In this document: in pieces, positions 27,099 through 37,731 of the stretch
Layout of the letters: every line of letters begins with the position of its first letter
Position numbering within the stretch: the first letter of the stretch is position 1
Assembly (NCBI GenBank): GCA_003551365.1
Contig: PUMM01000147.1
Location: 1-45,124, forward strand
Direction of reading: 5' to 3'
DNA length: 45,124 nucleotides
Source: Clostridia bacterium
GTDB taxonomy: Bacteria; Bacillota; Sulfobacillia; SLMV01
Position numbers and translations under genes: made by a program
Notes under the pieces: model-generated
Databases searched by the model: none
What the model was told of the DNA's origin: nothing
What the model saw: only the letters and a program-made list of their open reading frames with translations

Positions 27099-28136
27099 GT
27101 GAGGTCCAATTGGCGGCGCATTGGCACAGACAGCAGCTCCAATATTTCTTCGCTGGATGACCTTCGCGTCGACCGGGAAAGCGGTGTCCCCCTGTACCTG
27201 CAGTTGCGCGATCAGATGGCCCAACTGATAGAGATGGGCATCTGGCTGCCGGGCCGCAAGCTGCCCACTGAGCGCCATCTTTCCCGTCGCCTCGGTGTCA
27301 GCCGCAACACCATCAGTCTGGCCTATCGCAAGCTGGCCGAAGGGGGTTTGGTGCAGAGCCATCAGGGCCGCGGAACCTTTGTGGCCGGGGCAGAGCCGCA
27401 GCGAGGTCACCCGGACGTGGCAGGTGAGGGCGACCCATCCCTGGACGATCTGGTGGATTCGCTGATAGGGACGGCCGCCGAGAAGGGCTACGATCTCGGC
27501 GCCGTGGACGAGGTATTTCATCGCCGCCTCGAGGAACGCCGGGCCAGATTGGCCCGGGTGCGGGCTGCCTTTGTCGAATGTAATCGGGAGCAGTTGGACT
27601 ACTTCAGTCGTTCACTGGAGCTGGGCGCTGGGGTGCACGTGCTTCCGGTGCTCCTGGCTGATTTGCTGCACGGCGATGATCGGGAGGAGTTGATCGACCG
27701 GGTCATAACGGCCGATCTCGCCGTAACTACCTTTTTCCATCTACGAGAAGTCAGGCAGGTGCTGGGACCGGATGTCGAGGTCCTGGGAATAGCCCTGGAT
27801 CCCGATATGGAGACCATGGTGGAAATTGCTCAGCTCCCGCGTGAGGAGCCGGTGGGGCTTTTGTGTTCGTCGGACAACTTTGCGCGGCGGGTGGTCAAAT
27901 CGATGTGTCAGTCCGGACTGGACAGCTTTGATCTCCGGGTGGAGACCTCCCCGGAGATTTCTGCGGTATGGCGGCTGCTGGCCGAGGTGGGGGCGGTCAT
28001 CGTCTCTCCGGGCCGGCGAGATGAAGTGCAAGAGATCGCCGGGGACAAGCCGGTGATTGAGTTCATCTACAAACCCGATGCGGGATCGGTCAATGCACTG
28101 CAGAACAGACTTCTGGAGAAGACTCGGAAGGAGTGA
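27099..28136 (+). CDS. GntR-family transcriptional regulator with unusual C-terminal effector domain
   Basis: Winged-helix GVPLYLQLRDQMAQLIEMGIWLPGRKLPTERHLSRRLGVSRNTISLAYRKLAEGGLVQSHQGRGTFV; GTG at 27099 preceded by GGGGG (ORF track starts 27066). Confidence 0.87.
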   Translation: MRSNWRRIGTDSSSNISSLDDLRVDRESGVPLYLQLRDQMAQLIEMGIWLPGRKLPTERHLSRRLGVSRNTISLAYRKLAEGGLVQSHQGRGTFVAGAEPQRGHPDVAGEGDPSLDDLVDSLIGTAAEKGYDLGAVDEVFHRRLEERRARLARVRAAFVECNREQLDYFSRSLELGAGVHVLPVLLADLLHGDDREELIDRVITADLAVTTFFHLREVRQVLGPDVEVLGIALDPDMETMVEIAQLPREEPVGLLCSSDNFARRVVKSMCQSGLDSFDLRVETSPEISAVWRLLAEVGAVIVSPGRRDEVQEIAGDKPVIEFIYKPDAGSVNALQNRLLEKTRKE

Positions 28137-28142
28137 GACTTT

Positions 28143-28373
28143 TTGAACGCCGATGCCGGGAAGACGGATGCGGAGACGCCGTTGATCAGCATCAACCGGG
28201 AATGGTGTAAGGCCTGCGGGATATGCATTGAATTCTGTCCCCGCGATGTACTTGACGGGGACGAGGAGGGCAAAGCCATTGTCGTCGATGAGGACGAATG
28301 CATCGAGTGCATGCAGTGCGAAATACGCTGCCCCGACTTTGCCATTCGAGTGAGAAGTGAGAACGATGAATGA
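28143..28373 (+). CDS. korD: 2-oxoacid:ferredoxin oxidoreductase delta subunit (ferredoxin)
   Basis: TTG start; [12 protein letters not shown] and [16 protein letters not shown]. Confidence 0.88.
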   Translation: MNADAGKTDAETPLISINREWCKACGICIEFCPRDVLDGDEEGKAIVVDEDECIECMQCEIRCPDFAIRVRSENDE

Positions 28374-29502
28374 TAAGAAGATGGCACTCATGCAGGGAAA
28401 TGAGGCGGCTGCAGAGGGTGCACTGGCGGCGGGATGCCGGTTCTTTGCCGGATACCCGATCACACCGTCCACCGAGGTGGCAGAACACCTGGCGCTGCGC
28501 ATGCCCGATGTGGGGGGTAAGTTTATTCAGATGGAGGACGAGATCGCGAGTATGGCCGCGATCATCGGCGCATCGCTCACTGGTGAAAAGGCCATGACCG
28601 CCACGTCGGGCCCCGGATTCTCCCTGAAGCAGGAGAACCTGGGATATGCGGCCCTGACCGAGGTGCCGGTTGTGGTTGTCAATGTCCAGAGAGTGGGTCC
28701 GAGCACCGGTATGCCGACTTCTCCCGCACAGGGCGACATGATGCAGGCTCGCTGGGGTACACATGGGGATCACCCCATCGTCGCCATATCGCCAGCATCG
28801 GTGGACGAAACATACGAGGCTGCACTGCATTCATTTGCCATATCCGAGCGTCTCCGCGTGCCCGTAGTTCTGCTGATCGATGAGGTCATAGGGCACCTGC
28901 GCGAGGGTGTGCGGGTGCGCGATCCTGCCGATATCGAACAGGTAGAACGCAAGGCGCCCACAGTGCCACCCGAGGAATATCAACCATATCAGGACGACGG
29001 CACCGGCATACCGCCCATGGCCAACTTTGGCGACGGATATCGCTACCACATGACCGGACTGTTCCACGATGAGACCGGTTTCCCCAATATGGACGCCAAA
29101 AATGCTCAAAAGCTCATCGATCGCTTGATGGGCAAGCTGGATAACCACCGCGAGGTATACGAATGGGTGGAGGAGACGCAGGTCGATGATGCAGATGCCC
29201 TGGTCGTGTCCTACGGTTCCTCCGCGCGTGCCGCCTCCAGAGCAGTGCAGTGGGCTCGAGAGGACGGCGAAAGGATTGGCCAGTTCAGACTGGTGACCAC
29301 CTGGCCGTTTCCGGAAGATCGTTTGCGGGCCTTCAAGGGACAGGTCGACCGGGTTCTGGTACCCGAGATGAATATGGGCCAGATGCGCCTGGAAGTCGAA
29401 CGGGTCATGGGGGACAGCGCGGAGGTCATCGGAATCCATCGCGCCGACGGGGAGCTGTTCCGGCCCGAGCAAATCTATGAGAAGATCCGGGAGGTATTGT
29501 GA
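28366..29502 (+). CDS. korA: 2-oxoacid:ferredoxin oxidoreductase alpha subunit
   Basis: [52 protein letters not shown]. Confidence 0.94.
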   Translation: MNDKKMALMQGNEAAAEGALAAGCRFFAGYPITPSTEVAEHLALRMPDVGGKFIQMEDEIASMAAIIGASLTGEKAMTATSGPGFSLKQENLGYAALTEVPVVVVNVQRVGPSTGMPTSPAQGDMMQARWGTHGDHPIVAISPASVDETYEAALHSFAISERLRVPVVLLIDEVIGHLREGVRVRDPADIEQVERKAPTVPPEEYQPYQDDGTGIPPMANFGDGYRYHMTGLFHDETGFPNMDAKNAQKLIDRLMGKLDNHREVYEWVEETQVDDADALVVSYGSSARAASRAVQWAREDGERIGQFRLVTTWPFPEDRLRAFKGQVDRVLVPEMNMGQMRLEVERVMGDSAEVIGIHRADGELFRPEQIYEKIREVL

Positions 29503-29503
29503 A

Positions 29504-30331
29504 ATGGCGGCCATTGTTGATAAGTACTTCAGGGAATGGACGTTGCCGCACATCTGGTGTCCGGGATGTGGGCACGGCACCATAACCGGTGGAGTGGTCC
29601 GGGCCATTGATCGAGTGGGCATGGAGCAGGACGACACCGTGATTATATCCGGCATAGGCTGCTCCGGAAGGGCACCCGGCTATTTGGATTTCAACACCCT
29701 GCACACCACACACGGGCGGGCCCTGGCCTTTGCCACTGGTGTGAAGCTGGCTGATCCGGACCTCAACGTCATCGTTCTGACGGGCGATGGCGATGCTGCC
29801 GCCATCGGCGGCAATCACCTCATACACGCGGCGCGGCGCAATATAGACATCACCACCGTGTGCTACAACAACAGCATATACGGGATGACGGGCGGACAGT
29901 ACTCGCCGCTGTCTCCCCCCCAGAGCAGGGCTACCACGGCGCCATACGGCAATATCGATCCCTCTTTTGATCTCTGCAACCTGGTTTCCGGTGCCGGCGG
30001 CAACTATGTGGCGCGCAGCACTGTGTTTCACATCACCCAGTTGACCAACTACATCGCAAGGGGACTGGAGAAGGAAGGATTCGCCTTTATTGAGGCAGTA
30101 TCACAGTGTCCAATTTACTACGGCCGCCGCAATGAAATGCCAGGGGTCATGGATCTGTTGAACTGGCAGAAGGAGAACGCGGTCCCGATCGCACAGGCGG
30201 AGAAGATGGAACCGGAAGAACTGAAGGGCAAGTTTGTCATCGGTGAGTTCGCCGACGGCGATACCCCCGAGTATACCCGGGCATACGATGACCTGATAGC
30301 AGATCGGGCAGAGAAGCGGGGGCGGTCATAA
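29504..30331 (+). CDS. korB: 2-oxoacid:ferredoxin oxidoreductase beta subunit (TPP-binding)
   Basis: HIWCPGCGHGTI; GDGDAAAIGGNHLIHAARRNIDIT; ATG at 29504. Confidence 0.94.
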   Translation: MAAIVDKYFREWTLPHIWCPGCGHGTITGGVVRAIDRVGMEQDDTVIISGIGCSGRAPGYLDFNTLHTTHGRALAFATGVKLADPDLNVIVLTGDGDAAAIGGNHLIHAARRNIDITTVCYNNSIYGMTGGQYSPLSPPQSRATTAPYGNIDPSFDLCNLVSGAGGNYVARSTVFHITQLTNYIARGLEKEGFAFIEAVSQCPIYYGRRNEMPGVMDLLNWQKENAVPIAQAEKMEPEELKGKFVIGEFADGDTPEYTRAYDDLIADRAEKRGRS

Positions 30332-30867
30332 TGCGCAAGGAGATTCGTCTCGCCGGTCAGGGTGGACAGGGTCAGGTTCTGGCCGGAATCATCCTGGCCG
30401 AGGCTGCAGTGACGTACGACGGACTCAAGGCAACGCAGACCCAGTCATACGGTCCCGAATCGCGTGGGGGAGCCAGCAAGGCCGAGGTAATCATATCAGA
30501 CGAGCCCATAGACTATCCCAAGGTAACCCGCGCCGACCTACTCCTGTGCATGAGCCAGGAGGGGTACGAAAAATATCGGGACGAAGTGAGCGACGATTCG
30601 GTAATACTGGTGGACGGGACCCTGGTGGAGGCGGGAGATGAGGCCTACTCGCTTCCCATAACGGGGACTGCGCGGGACAAACTCGGTCGCGTCATCGTGG
30701 CCAACATAATCGCACTGGGAGTTGTGGTTGGCCTTACCGGGGCGGTGACCGAAGATGCGGCCCGGCAGGCGGTACTGGATCGCGTACCCGCTGGCACAGA
30801 GGACCTGAACAGACAGGCATTCGGTGAAGGATTGCGGTTGGCCCGGGAAATTGCGAGCGATCGGTAG
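30331..30867 (+). CDS. korC: 2-oxoacid:ferredoxin oxidoreductase gamma subunit
   Basis: RLAGQGGQGQVLAGIILAEAA...QSYGPESRGGASKAEVIIS. Confidence 0.93.
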   Translation: MRKEIRLAGQGGQGQVLAGIILAEAAVTYDGLKATQTQSYGPESRGGASKAEVIISDEPIDYPKVTRADLLLCMSQEGYEKYRDEVSDDSVILVDGTLVEAGDEAYSLPITGTARDKLGRVIVANIIALGVVVGLTGAVTEDAARQAVLDRVPAGTEDLNRQAFGEGLRLAREIASDR

Positions 30868-30943
30868 AGTTTTGCATCGACCTGTGTTATAAAAGCTGGT
30901 GGCAGAACGGTTGGCCACCCAATCACCCTAAGGAGGGAAATGA

Positions 30944-32197
30944 ATGACCGAAGAACTCAATCCGTTAACCATCGTCAATGGCCAGATGAAGGACGCCTGT
31001 GATGAGCTGGGTCTCGATCCCGCCGTTTACGAGATCCTGAGCAAGCCGCAGCGGTTTTACGAGGTCAGCATTCCCGTAACCATGGATGACGGCTCAGTGA
31101 AGAACTTCAGCGCCTACCGCGCCCAGCACAACAATGCCCTCGGCCCGTACAAGGGCGGGCTGCGCTTCCACCCCGAAGTTTATGATGATGAGGTCAAAGC
31201 GCTGTCCACCTGGATGACCGTCAAGTGCGCAGTCGTGAACATACCGTACGGTGGCGCCAAGGGTGGCGTTAAGGTTGACCCGCGCGAGCTGTCCGAGGGC
31301 GAAGTCGAGCGCCTCAGCCGCGGTTTCATTCAGGCCACCTTCAGCATGATCGGTCCGGAGATTGACATTCCCGCCCCGGACGTTTACACCAACGCACAGA
31401 TCATGGCCTGGATGGCGGATGAGTACGGTAAGATCGCCGGCAAGCCGGGAGTTGGCGTTGTGACCGGTAAGCCGCTCAACTTCGGCGGAGGAAAGGGCCG
31501 CAACAAGGCCACCGCGCAGGGAACCGTGCACTGCGTGGAGGAAGCGGGCAAGAGACTCGGCATCGAGATGGAAGGCGCCACCGTCGCCATTCAGGGATTC
31601 GGCAATGCCGGAAGCTTTGCCGCTCTGCTGATGGAGGACCTCGGCGCCAAGGTGATCGCGGTCAGTGACTCCCGCGGCGGCATCGTCAACCGCGACGGAC
31701 TGGATTCCCAGGCGGTCATCGATTTCAAGGCCGAAAATGGTACTGTGCAGGGCTTTGCGGGCGCAGAAGACATAACCAATGAGCAACTGCTGGCTCTGGA
31801 ATGCGATGTGCTGATTCCGGCGGCTATGGAGAATGTCATCACCTCGGAAAATGCGCACGAAGTGAAGGCCAAGATCGTGGGCGAGGCTGCCAATGGTCCC
31901 ACCACTCCCGCCGCCGATGAGACCATGTTCGAAAACGGCGTCTTTGTCATTCCCGACGTTCTCGCCAATGCCGGTGGAGTGGCCGTATCCTACTTCGAGT
32001 GGGTGCAGAACAACTACGGTTACTACTGGGAAGAGGACGTAGTGGCCCAGCGGCTGCACAAGAAGATGGTGGATGCATTCGAGGGCATCTACTCCTACCA
32101 CGAGGAGTTCGATGTCAAGATGCGCGATGCCGCGTACCTCGCTGCCATCAAGCGCATCGCTGACGCCATGCAAGTCAGGGGCTGGCTGAGCAAGTAA
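30944..32197 (+). CDS. gdhA: Glutamate dehydrogenase (Glu/Leu dehydrogenase family)
   Basis: 417 aa; YRAQHNNALGPYKGGLRFHPEV, MTVKCAVVNIPYGGAKGGV, VAIQGFGNAGSFAA. Confidence 0.96.
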   Translation: MTEELNPLTIVNGQMKDACDELGLDPAVYEILSKPQRFYEVSIPVTMDDGSVKNFSAYRAQHNNALGPYKGGLRFHPEVYDDEVKALSTWMTVKCAVVNIPYGGAKGGVKVDPRELSEGEVERLSRGFIQATFSMIGPEIDIPAPDVYTNAQIMAWMADEYGKIAGKPGVGVVTGKPLNFGGGKGRNKATAQGTVHCVEEAGKRLGIEMEGATVAIQGFGNAGSFAALLMEDLGAKVIAVSDSRGGIVNRDGLDSQAVIDFKAENGTVQGFAGAEDITNEQLLALECDVLIPAAMENVITSENAHEVKAKIVGEAANGPTTPAADETMFENGVFVIPDVLANAGGVAVSYFEWVQNNYGYYWEEDVVAQRLHKKMVDAFEGIYSYHEEFDVKMRDAAYLAAIKRIADAMQVRGWLSK

Positions 32198-32224
32198 TCG
32201 TCGTATCGCCAAATGCAAAGGACT

Positions 32225-32275
32225 GAGGGTGTGGGGCGGTCCGACACTGCTGATGCGGTGGGGCCCCACACCCTC
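32225..32275 (+). terminator. Transcription terminator-like hairpin after gdhA
   Basis: Perfect 13-bp stem GAGGGTGTGGGGC / GCCCCACACCCTC, 25-nt loop, followed by CCTTTATG. Confidence 0.65.
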
Positions 32276-32317
32276 CCTTTATGTGCAGCCCTTTTCTGTC
32301 AGATGGACCCTTTACCT

Positions 32318-32674
32318 TCAGGTGCGTGACCTCACCGCACCGGCACGCCGCAGCAAGATCAGTGGATGCAAAAACCATTCTGCTGCGGTGATCAGGGCCG
32401 CACAGACAATTGCGTCGGGCAGGCCAATATTCAGAATCCGCCAGAGTAGCTGAGATCCCCACACCACTGCCCACACAGTGAAAAAATCTGCGGCAGAGGC
32501 GGCGGCGTTTCCCCAGGTGGGCAGAACGGCGAGGTCGCTCAGCAGGTAGCTGGCGATGGCTGCCGCGGTAGCGATGAGCAGTGCCTCTGCGGGCATTATG
32601 AAGGTCAGCTGGTCGAGCACTATCCAGATTACGACCAGAAAGATTATGTACTTGATGAGCAGCAGTCGCAACAT
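32318..32674 (-). CDS. DUF2512 (YndM-like) small membrane protein
   Basis: 118 aa, ~4 hydrophobic segments; LLIKY...SYLLSDLAVLPTWGNAAASAADF pattern. Confidence 0.7.
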   Translation of the reverse strand: MLRLLLIKYIIFLVVIWIVLDQLTFIMPAEALLIATAAAIASYLLSDLAVLPTWGNAAASAADFFTVWAVVWGSQLLWRILNIGLPDAIVCAALITAAEWFLHPLILLRRAGAVRSRT

Positions 32675-32863
32675 GGGCCCGTCGCCCCCTTCCGCCTGCG
32701 CGACCTCATCGTCAATAAGTATGCGCGCGGCAATGCCAGCCTATTCGCTCGCCATCGGCAGGGAAGCCCGGCAGTGCCGAAGAAAGGGTACCGGAGGAAA
32801 GCGAGCCGCACCCGGTGCAGGTCGGGGTGGGGCCCGCACATCAGCATATGATATGGGGGACTG

Positions 32864-34540
32864 GTGATGCCTGAGAGAATACCTTTTGCCTGTGATCGCT
32901 ACCTTACCTATGCGGAGCTCGCCGCCGAGCTGCACGCTATTGCCGCAGCCTACCCTCATCTCGCCACTGTGCACAGCGCAGGGACGAGCTACGAGGGTCG
33001 AGATATACTGGCTGTCACGATCACCAATGAACAGACCGGTGCGCCGGAGGAGAAGCCGGCCATATACTGCGACGGAAACATACATGCCGGGGAGGTCGCC
33101 CCGTCCATGATCCTATTGCACGCGGCTGACTACCTGACGCAGAGGTTCGGCCGGGACAAAGAGGTGGACCACCTCCTGAATACGCGGACCTTCTATCTGC
33201 TGCCGCGCGTTAACCCGGACGGGGCGGAAAAATACCTGACCACGCCGCACCTGCTGCGCAGTTCAGTTCGCCCCTACCCGGATGAATCGGTGAGTCGAAT
33301 GCCCGGGCTGCATCCTGTCGATATTGATGGTGATGGGCGCATTCTCACGATGCGGGTGAGAGATGATCGGCGCGGCGCATGGAAGAAATCGCATCGGGAT
33401 CCCCGGGCCATGATTCCCCGCGGACCCGACGAATGGGAAGGCCCTTTTTACCATCTTTACCGCGAGGGTGAGCTGCGCAACACGGAGGGAGAGCCGTTTG
33501 AAGAGCGACCCACACAGTGGGGACTGGACATCAACCGCAATTTCCCCTCCAACTGGCATCCGGAGATAGAGGGCGGTGGACCCTACCCAACCTCCGAACC
33601 GGAGGTGAGGGCTATAGTGGAGTTTTTGGTGAACCACCCCAATATCGGAGCACTGCAGGCCTTTCATACCCACGGTGGTTTCTACTACCGAAATCCTTAC
33701 CAGTACCCGGAGGAGGAAATGGATGCAGAGGACCTGCAGGCGACTCGCCAGATTGCCCGAACGGGGGAGAAGGTCACGGGTTACACCGATGAGAAGTCGG
33801 ACAATTGCTGCACACTTACCGAGTGGGCCTATGAACACCACGGCATCCTGGGATACACTACTGAGGTGTGGGATCGGCTGACCCGTGCCGGGGTGGATCG
33901 CATGGAGTACCGCGAATCGGTGGATCCGGAGGCCCGGGAGGAGATGGAGATCAAACTCCTGCGGTGGAATGACCGCAGAGTAGGTGGCCGGGCCTTTCAC
34001 GACTGGCGCGAGTTCGAGCATCCCCAGCTGGGATCGGTGGAGCTGGGTGGCTGGGATCCCAAACTGTCGGTGCAGAATCCGCCAGAAGAGCTGCTGCATC
34101 AGGAGTGCTACAAGAATACGCGGTGGATCATGAAACACGCCGCGGCCCTGCCCCGCCTGCATATTGAGGATGTGCAGGTCACGCAGGAAGGTGCCGACGT
34201 GTACCGCATCGCGGCGCGCGTGGGGAATGCGGGATACCTTCCCACCTCCGCATCCAACAAGGCGCGGTCACTGGGAGTAGTTGAACCAGACCGGGTGAAG
34301 CTGCAGATACCGGATGGGGTTGAGATGCTCTACGGTGACAGCGAAAAGGAGATCGACTACCTGCACGGCTACATCAGTGGACACGACCCCCGCGATACTG
34401 CCACCGGAGAGTCCTGCGTGCAGGCCGAATGGGTGGTCCGGGCTCGCGAGGGTGACGTGCTCACTGTGCGGGCGACCTCAGATAGAGGAGGTCGCCACAG
34501 CGAGGACGTGTGCATCGCAAATTGTGGCGACGACCGCTAA
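32864..34540 (+). CDS. M14-family zinc carboxypeptidase
   Basis: 558 aa, GTG start; GNIHAGEVAPS (HxxE), RNFPSNW, HGGFYYRNPY, TTEVWD. Confidence 0.88.
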   Translation: MMPERIPFACDRYLTYAELAAELHAIAAAYPHLATVHSAGTSYEGRDILAVTITNEQTGAPEEKPAIYCDGNIHAGEVAPSMILLHAADYLTQRFGRDKEVDHLLNTRTFYLLPRVNPDGAEKYLTTPHLLRSSVRPYPDESVSRMPGLHPVDIDGDGRILTMRVRDDRRGAWKKSHRDPRAMIPRGPDEWEGPFYHLYREGELRNTEGEPFEERPTQWGLDINRNFPSNWHPEIEGGGPYPTSEPEVRAIVEFLVNHPNIGALQAFHTHGGFYYRNPYQYPEEEMDAEDLQATRQIARTGEKVTGYTDEKSDNCCTLTEWAYEHHGILGYTTEVWDRLTRAGVDRMEYRESVDPEAREEMEIKLLRWNDRRVGGRAFHDWREFEHPQLGSVELGGWDPKLSVQNPPEELLHQECYKNTRWIMKHAAALPRLHIEDVQVTQEGADVYRIAARVGNAGYLPTSASNKARSLGVVEPDRVKLQIPDGVEMLYGDSEKEIDYLHGYISGHDPRDTATGESCVQAEWVVRAREGDVLTVRATSDRGGRHSEDVCIANCGDDR

Positions 34541-34647
34541 GGGGAGTGCCTGGGGACGGCCCGCCGCACCGGGGCCGCCGCACACCGCCCCGGGACGTCG
34601 TCGTCCGGGACAATCGATTGAGACGCGACACTGTAGGGAGGTACTGC

Positions 34648-36195
34648 ATGGACGATCTGCTGCGAGAACTTCACCGCAGACGACAGAAAGTACACGCAGG
34701 AGGAGGAGAGGAGCGGGCGGCCAAGCAACACGCCAGGGGCAAATACACCGCCCGCGAGAGGCTCGACCTCCTGTTGGATGAAGGATCATTCAGCGAGATA
34801 GGCGAGTTCATCACCCACCGCTCCGGTGATTTTGGCATGCGGGAGCGGGAGGTGCCTGCCGATGGGGTAGTTACCGGGCATGGCAAGGTCTGCGGCCGCC
34901 CGGTCTACCTGTACTCGCAGGACTTCACTTCCATGGGTGGATCGCTGGGAGAAATGCACGCCCAGAAGATATGCCGCGTCATGGATCTTGCACTGCAGAA
35001 CGGCTGTCCAATGATAGGCATCAATGATTCCGGTGGAGCCCGGATTCAGGAGGGCGTTGACGCGCTCAACGGCTACGGCGAGATATTCCGCCGGAATACG
35101 CTTGCATCGGGTATAATTCCTCAGATATCGGTGATTGCCGGTCCCTGCGCGGGAGGTGCAACCTATTCTCCCGCTCTGACCGACATGGTTCTCATGGTGC
35201 GCGATAGCGCACAGATGTTCATAACCGGCCCCGCGGTCATCCAGTCCGTGACGGGCGAGCAAGTCGACTCGGAGGAACTGGGCGGGGCAGAGGCACATGC
35301 CAGAAAGAGCGGCGTGGCTCACGTCACCTACCCGGATGAGGACCAGTTGTTCGCCGATTTGCGCTGGATGTTGGGATTGCTTCCCCTGAACAGTGAGGAA
35401 GAAGCTCCGAGAATCGACGGCATCCCACCCGCCATCGGGCCCGAGGATCTCCGCAACATAGTCCCCGAGTCTCCCTACAAGGGATACAATGTCCAGCAGG
35501 TAATTGATGGTATACTGGATGAGGGCACCTTTTTCCAGATACATTCCGAATTTGCCACCAATGCGGTGGTGGGACTGGGCAGAATAGAGGGACGGGTGGT
35601 GGGCATCATCGCCAATCAACCGCGCTTTCTGGCCGGGTGTCTGGATGTGGATTCTTCCGACAAGATAGCGCGGCATGTACGTTTCTGCGATACTTTCAAC
35701 ATACCTCTGGTCACCCTGGTGGACACACCGGGTTATCTGCCCGGGGTCAGCCAGGAACACGGGGGAATAATCAGGCATGGAGCCAAGGTCCTTTATGCCT
35801 ACTCGGAGGCGACTGTGCCCAAGATATCCGTGGTCCTCAGAAAGGCCTATGGGGGAGCCTACCTGGCCATGTGCAGTAGATCACTGGGAGCAGACGCGGC
35901 GGTGGCCTGGCCATCGGCAGAAATTGCCGTCATGGGTCCCGAAGGCGCCTGCAATATCGTCTTTCGCCGCGAGATAGAGGAAGCCGAGGACTCTGAGACC
36001 ATGCGGCAGAGGATGATCGAGGAATATCGGCAGAAGTTTGCCAATCCGTACGTTGCCGCCTCCAACGGATACATCGACTCGGTTATAGACCCGGCGGAGA
36101 CGCGCCAGGAGCTGCAGCTGCGCCTGCAAGCCCTGCAGGGCAAACGAGCCCGTCACAGTAGTGGCCGTCGACCGCACGGCAATATCCCGCTATGA
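34648..36195 (+). CDS. Acyl-CoA carboxylase carboxyltransferase subunit (propionyl-/methylmalonyl-CoA family)
   Basis: ARGKYTARERLDLLLDEGSF, DFTSMGGSLGEMHAQKI, NDSGGARIQEGVDALNGYGEIF, GAYLAMCSRSLGAD; ATG 34648 after GGGAGG. Confidence 0.93.
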   Translation: MDDLLRELHRRRQKVHAGGGEERAAKQHARGKYTARERLDLLLDEGSFSEIGEFITHRSGDFGMREREVPADGVVTGHGKVCGRPVYLYSQDFTSMGGSLGEMHAQKICRVMDLALQNGCPMIGINDSGGARIQEGVDALNGYGEIFRRNTLASGIIPQISVIAGPCAGGATYSPALTDMVLMVRDSAQMFITGPAVIQSVTGEQVDSEELGGAEAHARKSGVAHVTYPDEDQLFADLRWMLGLLPLNSEEEAPRIDGIPPAIGPEDLRNIVPESPYKGYNVQQVIDGILDEGTFFQIHSEFATNAVVGLGRIEGRVVGIIANQPRFLAGCLDVDSSDKIARHVRFCDTFNIPLVTLVDTPGYLPGVSQEHGGIIRHGAKVLYAYSEATVPKISVVLRKAYGGAYLAMCSRSLGADAAVAWPSAEIAVMGPEGACNIVFRREIEEAEDSETMRQRMIEEYRQKFANPYVAASNGYIDSVIDPAETRQELQLRLQALQGKRARHSSGRRPHGNIPL

Positions 36196-36198
36196 AGG

Positions 36199-36837
36199 AT
36201 GGGGGGAGGCAGCGTGGCACTGTCTGAGAGTCAGATAAAAGAAAAAGACGAACTGCGAAGGGAAGCGCGCCGGTGGCGCGAGGGACTCACCGCAGAACAG
36301 CGCCGCAGTCTGAATGGTAAAATCCGTCTGTACGTGACCTCGCTGCCCGACTACCGCGGCGCTCACCGCATACTGTTTTACGCTGCGTTCCGCAATGAGG
36401 TGGACACGTGGTCGTTAATGCGGGCCGCCGCGGGCAGGGAGAAGATGGTGTACCTGCCGCGCACCCACCGGAAAGATCGCCAGATGCAGCCGGTCCCCGT
36501 CCAGTGGGAGGGTGAAAAGCCCGCCAACCTGCACCGCGGTGCCTATGGAATATGTGAACCCTGCGGCCGCGCAGAGGATCCCGGGCGGATGGACCTGGTG
36601 TTCGTGCCCGGACTGGTTTTTGACCGACAGGGATACCGCATAGGTTTCGGTGGCGGCTACTACGACCGCTTCCTGGCCGGTCTGGCGGCAGACGTGCCGC
36701 GGGTCGGTCTGTGTTATTCCGGGCAGCTCAAGGACCGAGTGCCGAGAGGTGACCATGACCTGCCGGTGGATGTGGTTGTGACTGAGCAGGGGGTGCTTCG
36801 AGCCGAGGCCTATCGGCGCAGCGGCAAAGAGATATGA
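36199..36837 (+). CDS. 5-formyltetrahydrofolate cyclo-ligase
   Basis: 212 aa; KDELRREARRWREGL, DLVFVPGLVFDRQGYRIGFGGGYYDRFL. Confidence 0.9.
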   Translation: MGGGSVALSESQIKEKDELRREARRWREGLTAEQRRSLNGKIRLYVTSLPDYRGAHRILFYAAFRNEVDTWSLMRAAAGREKMVYLPRTHRKDRQMQPVPVQWEGEKPANLHRGAYGICEPCGRAEDPGRMDLVFVPGLVFDRQGYRIGFGGGYYDRFLAGLAADVPRVGLCYSGQLKDRVPRGDHDLPVDVVVTEQGVLRAEAYRRSGKEI

Positions 36838-37643
36838 CCGCGGATGACGACAGGACCACCCTGAGGCAGCTGCGCCGCGCGCGGTGCGGATTCTTTGCTC
36901 ACTATGTGCGGCACCTCTTTGTGATAGCAGCTCTGGCTCGACGTTACGGCAACATTGCCGACCCCTGGGATCTCGACGCCCGAACCCACATCATGCATCT
37001 ACGCCAGGGACTGCTCTGCGCAGTGGAGGAGGCCAACGCCGGATGCTGCGAAGTGCACATCTACTGTGACGCTGACCGTCAGACACCGCGCGAGCTGGTG
37101 CGGGCTGTTCCGGATGCACTGCGACCGGCTCTGGTTTCACTCAATGCCGGTCAGCGTCAGCTCGCGGTTGAACTGCCGGGGGTCCGTCGGCGCGAACTGG
37201 ACGAAATCCTGTACTGGAGTGATGCGCATCCGGGGTCTGCCGGGAGGCGCCAATCGGACCTTCTGCCGGATGGACTGGTAACCCTGCGGCGCGATGGCCG
37301 GGACGCGGTGGCTCGTACCGGGGCATATCCGTCCGAGTTCCTACACCTGATCGCCGCGAAAAATGCTGGGACTGATGCTGCAGTCCTAAAGGATGCCGGA
37401 GGAAGCTGGCTCACCCGCTGTCATCTCGAACCCCTGGACATCGGAGTGGCAGAAGTGTGCGGTCTGGAGACTCACCCGCAACATCGACGGTGTGGCGGGG
37501 CAACGCGCCTGCTGGACGCCCTGCGCAGTGTCGGCAGTTCCTTCGCCCTACTGACGGTCGTCAGCAATGTCCCGGCGCGCCGCGCAGCCGAGTCGGCCGG
37601 TTTCCGTCCAGTGGACCGTCACTGCAAACTGCTGCTGACATGA
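36834..37643 (+). CDS. GNAT-family N-acetyltransferase
   Basis: 269 aa; C-terminal VAEVCGLETHPQHRRCGGATRLLDALRS...VVSNVPARRAAESAGF; ATGA overlap with upstream gene. Confidence 0.75.
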   Translation: MTADDDRTTLRQLRRARCGFFAHYVRHLFVIAALARRYGNIADPWDLDARTHIMHLRQGLLCAVEEANAGCCEVHIYCDADRQTPRELVRAVPDALRPALVSLNAGQRQLAVELPGVRRRELDEILYWSDAHPGSAGRRQSDLLPDGLVTLRRDGRDAVARTGAYPSEFLHLIAAKNAGTDAAVLKDAGGSWLTRCHLEPLDIGVAEVCGLETHPQHRRCGGATRLLDALRSVGSSFALLTVVSNVPARRAAESAGFRPVDRHCKLLLT

Positions 37644-37731
37644 TCGCGTCACGGACTTCCGCCCGGCCCCACGCGGACATACACTGGTTCTGTAACGGGA
37701 CTACATTTCACTGGGTGAGGGAGGCGGCGCG

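Noticed and set aside
31094-32269. 391-aa minus-strand ORF
   Set aside because: Antisense to glutamate dehydrogenase and its terminator.
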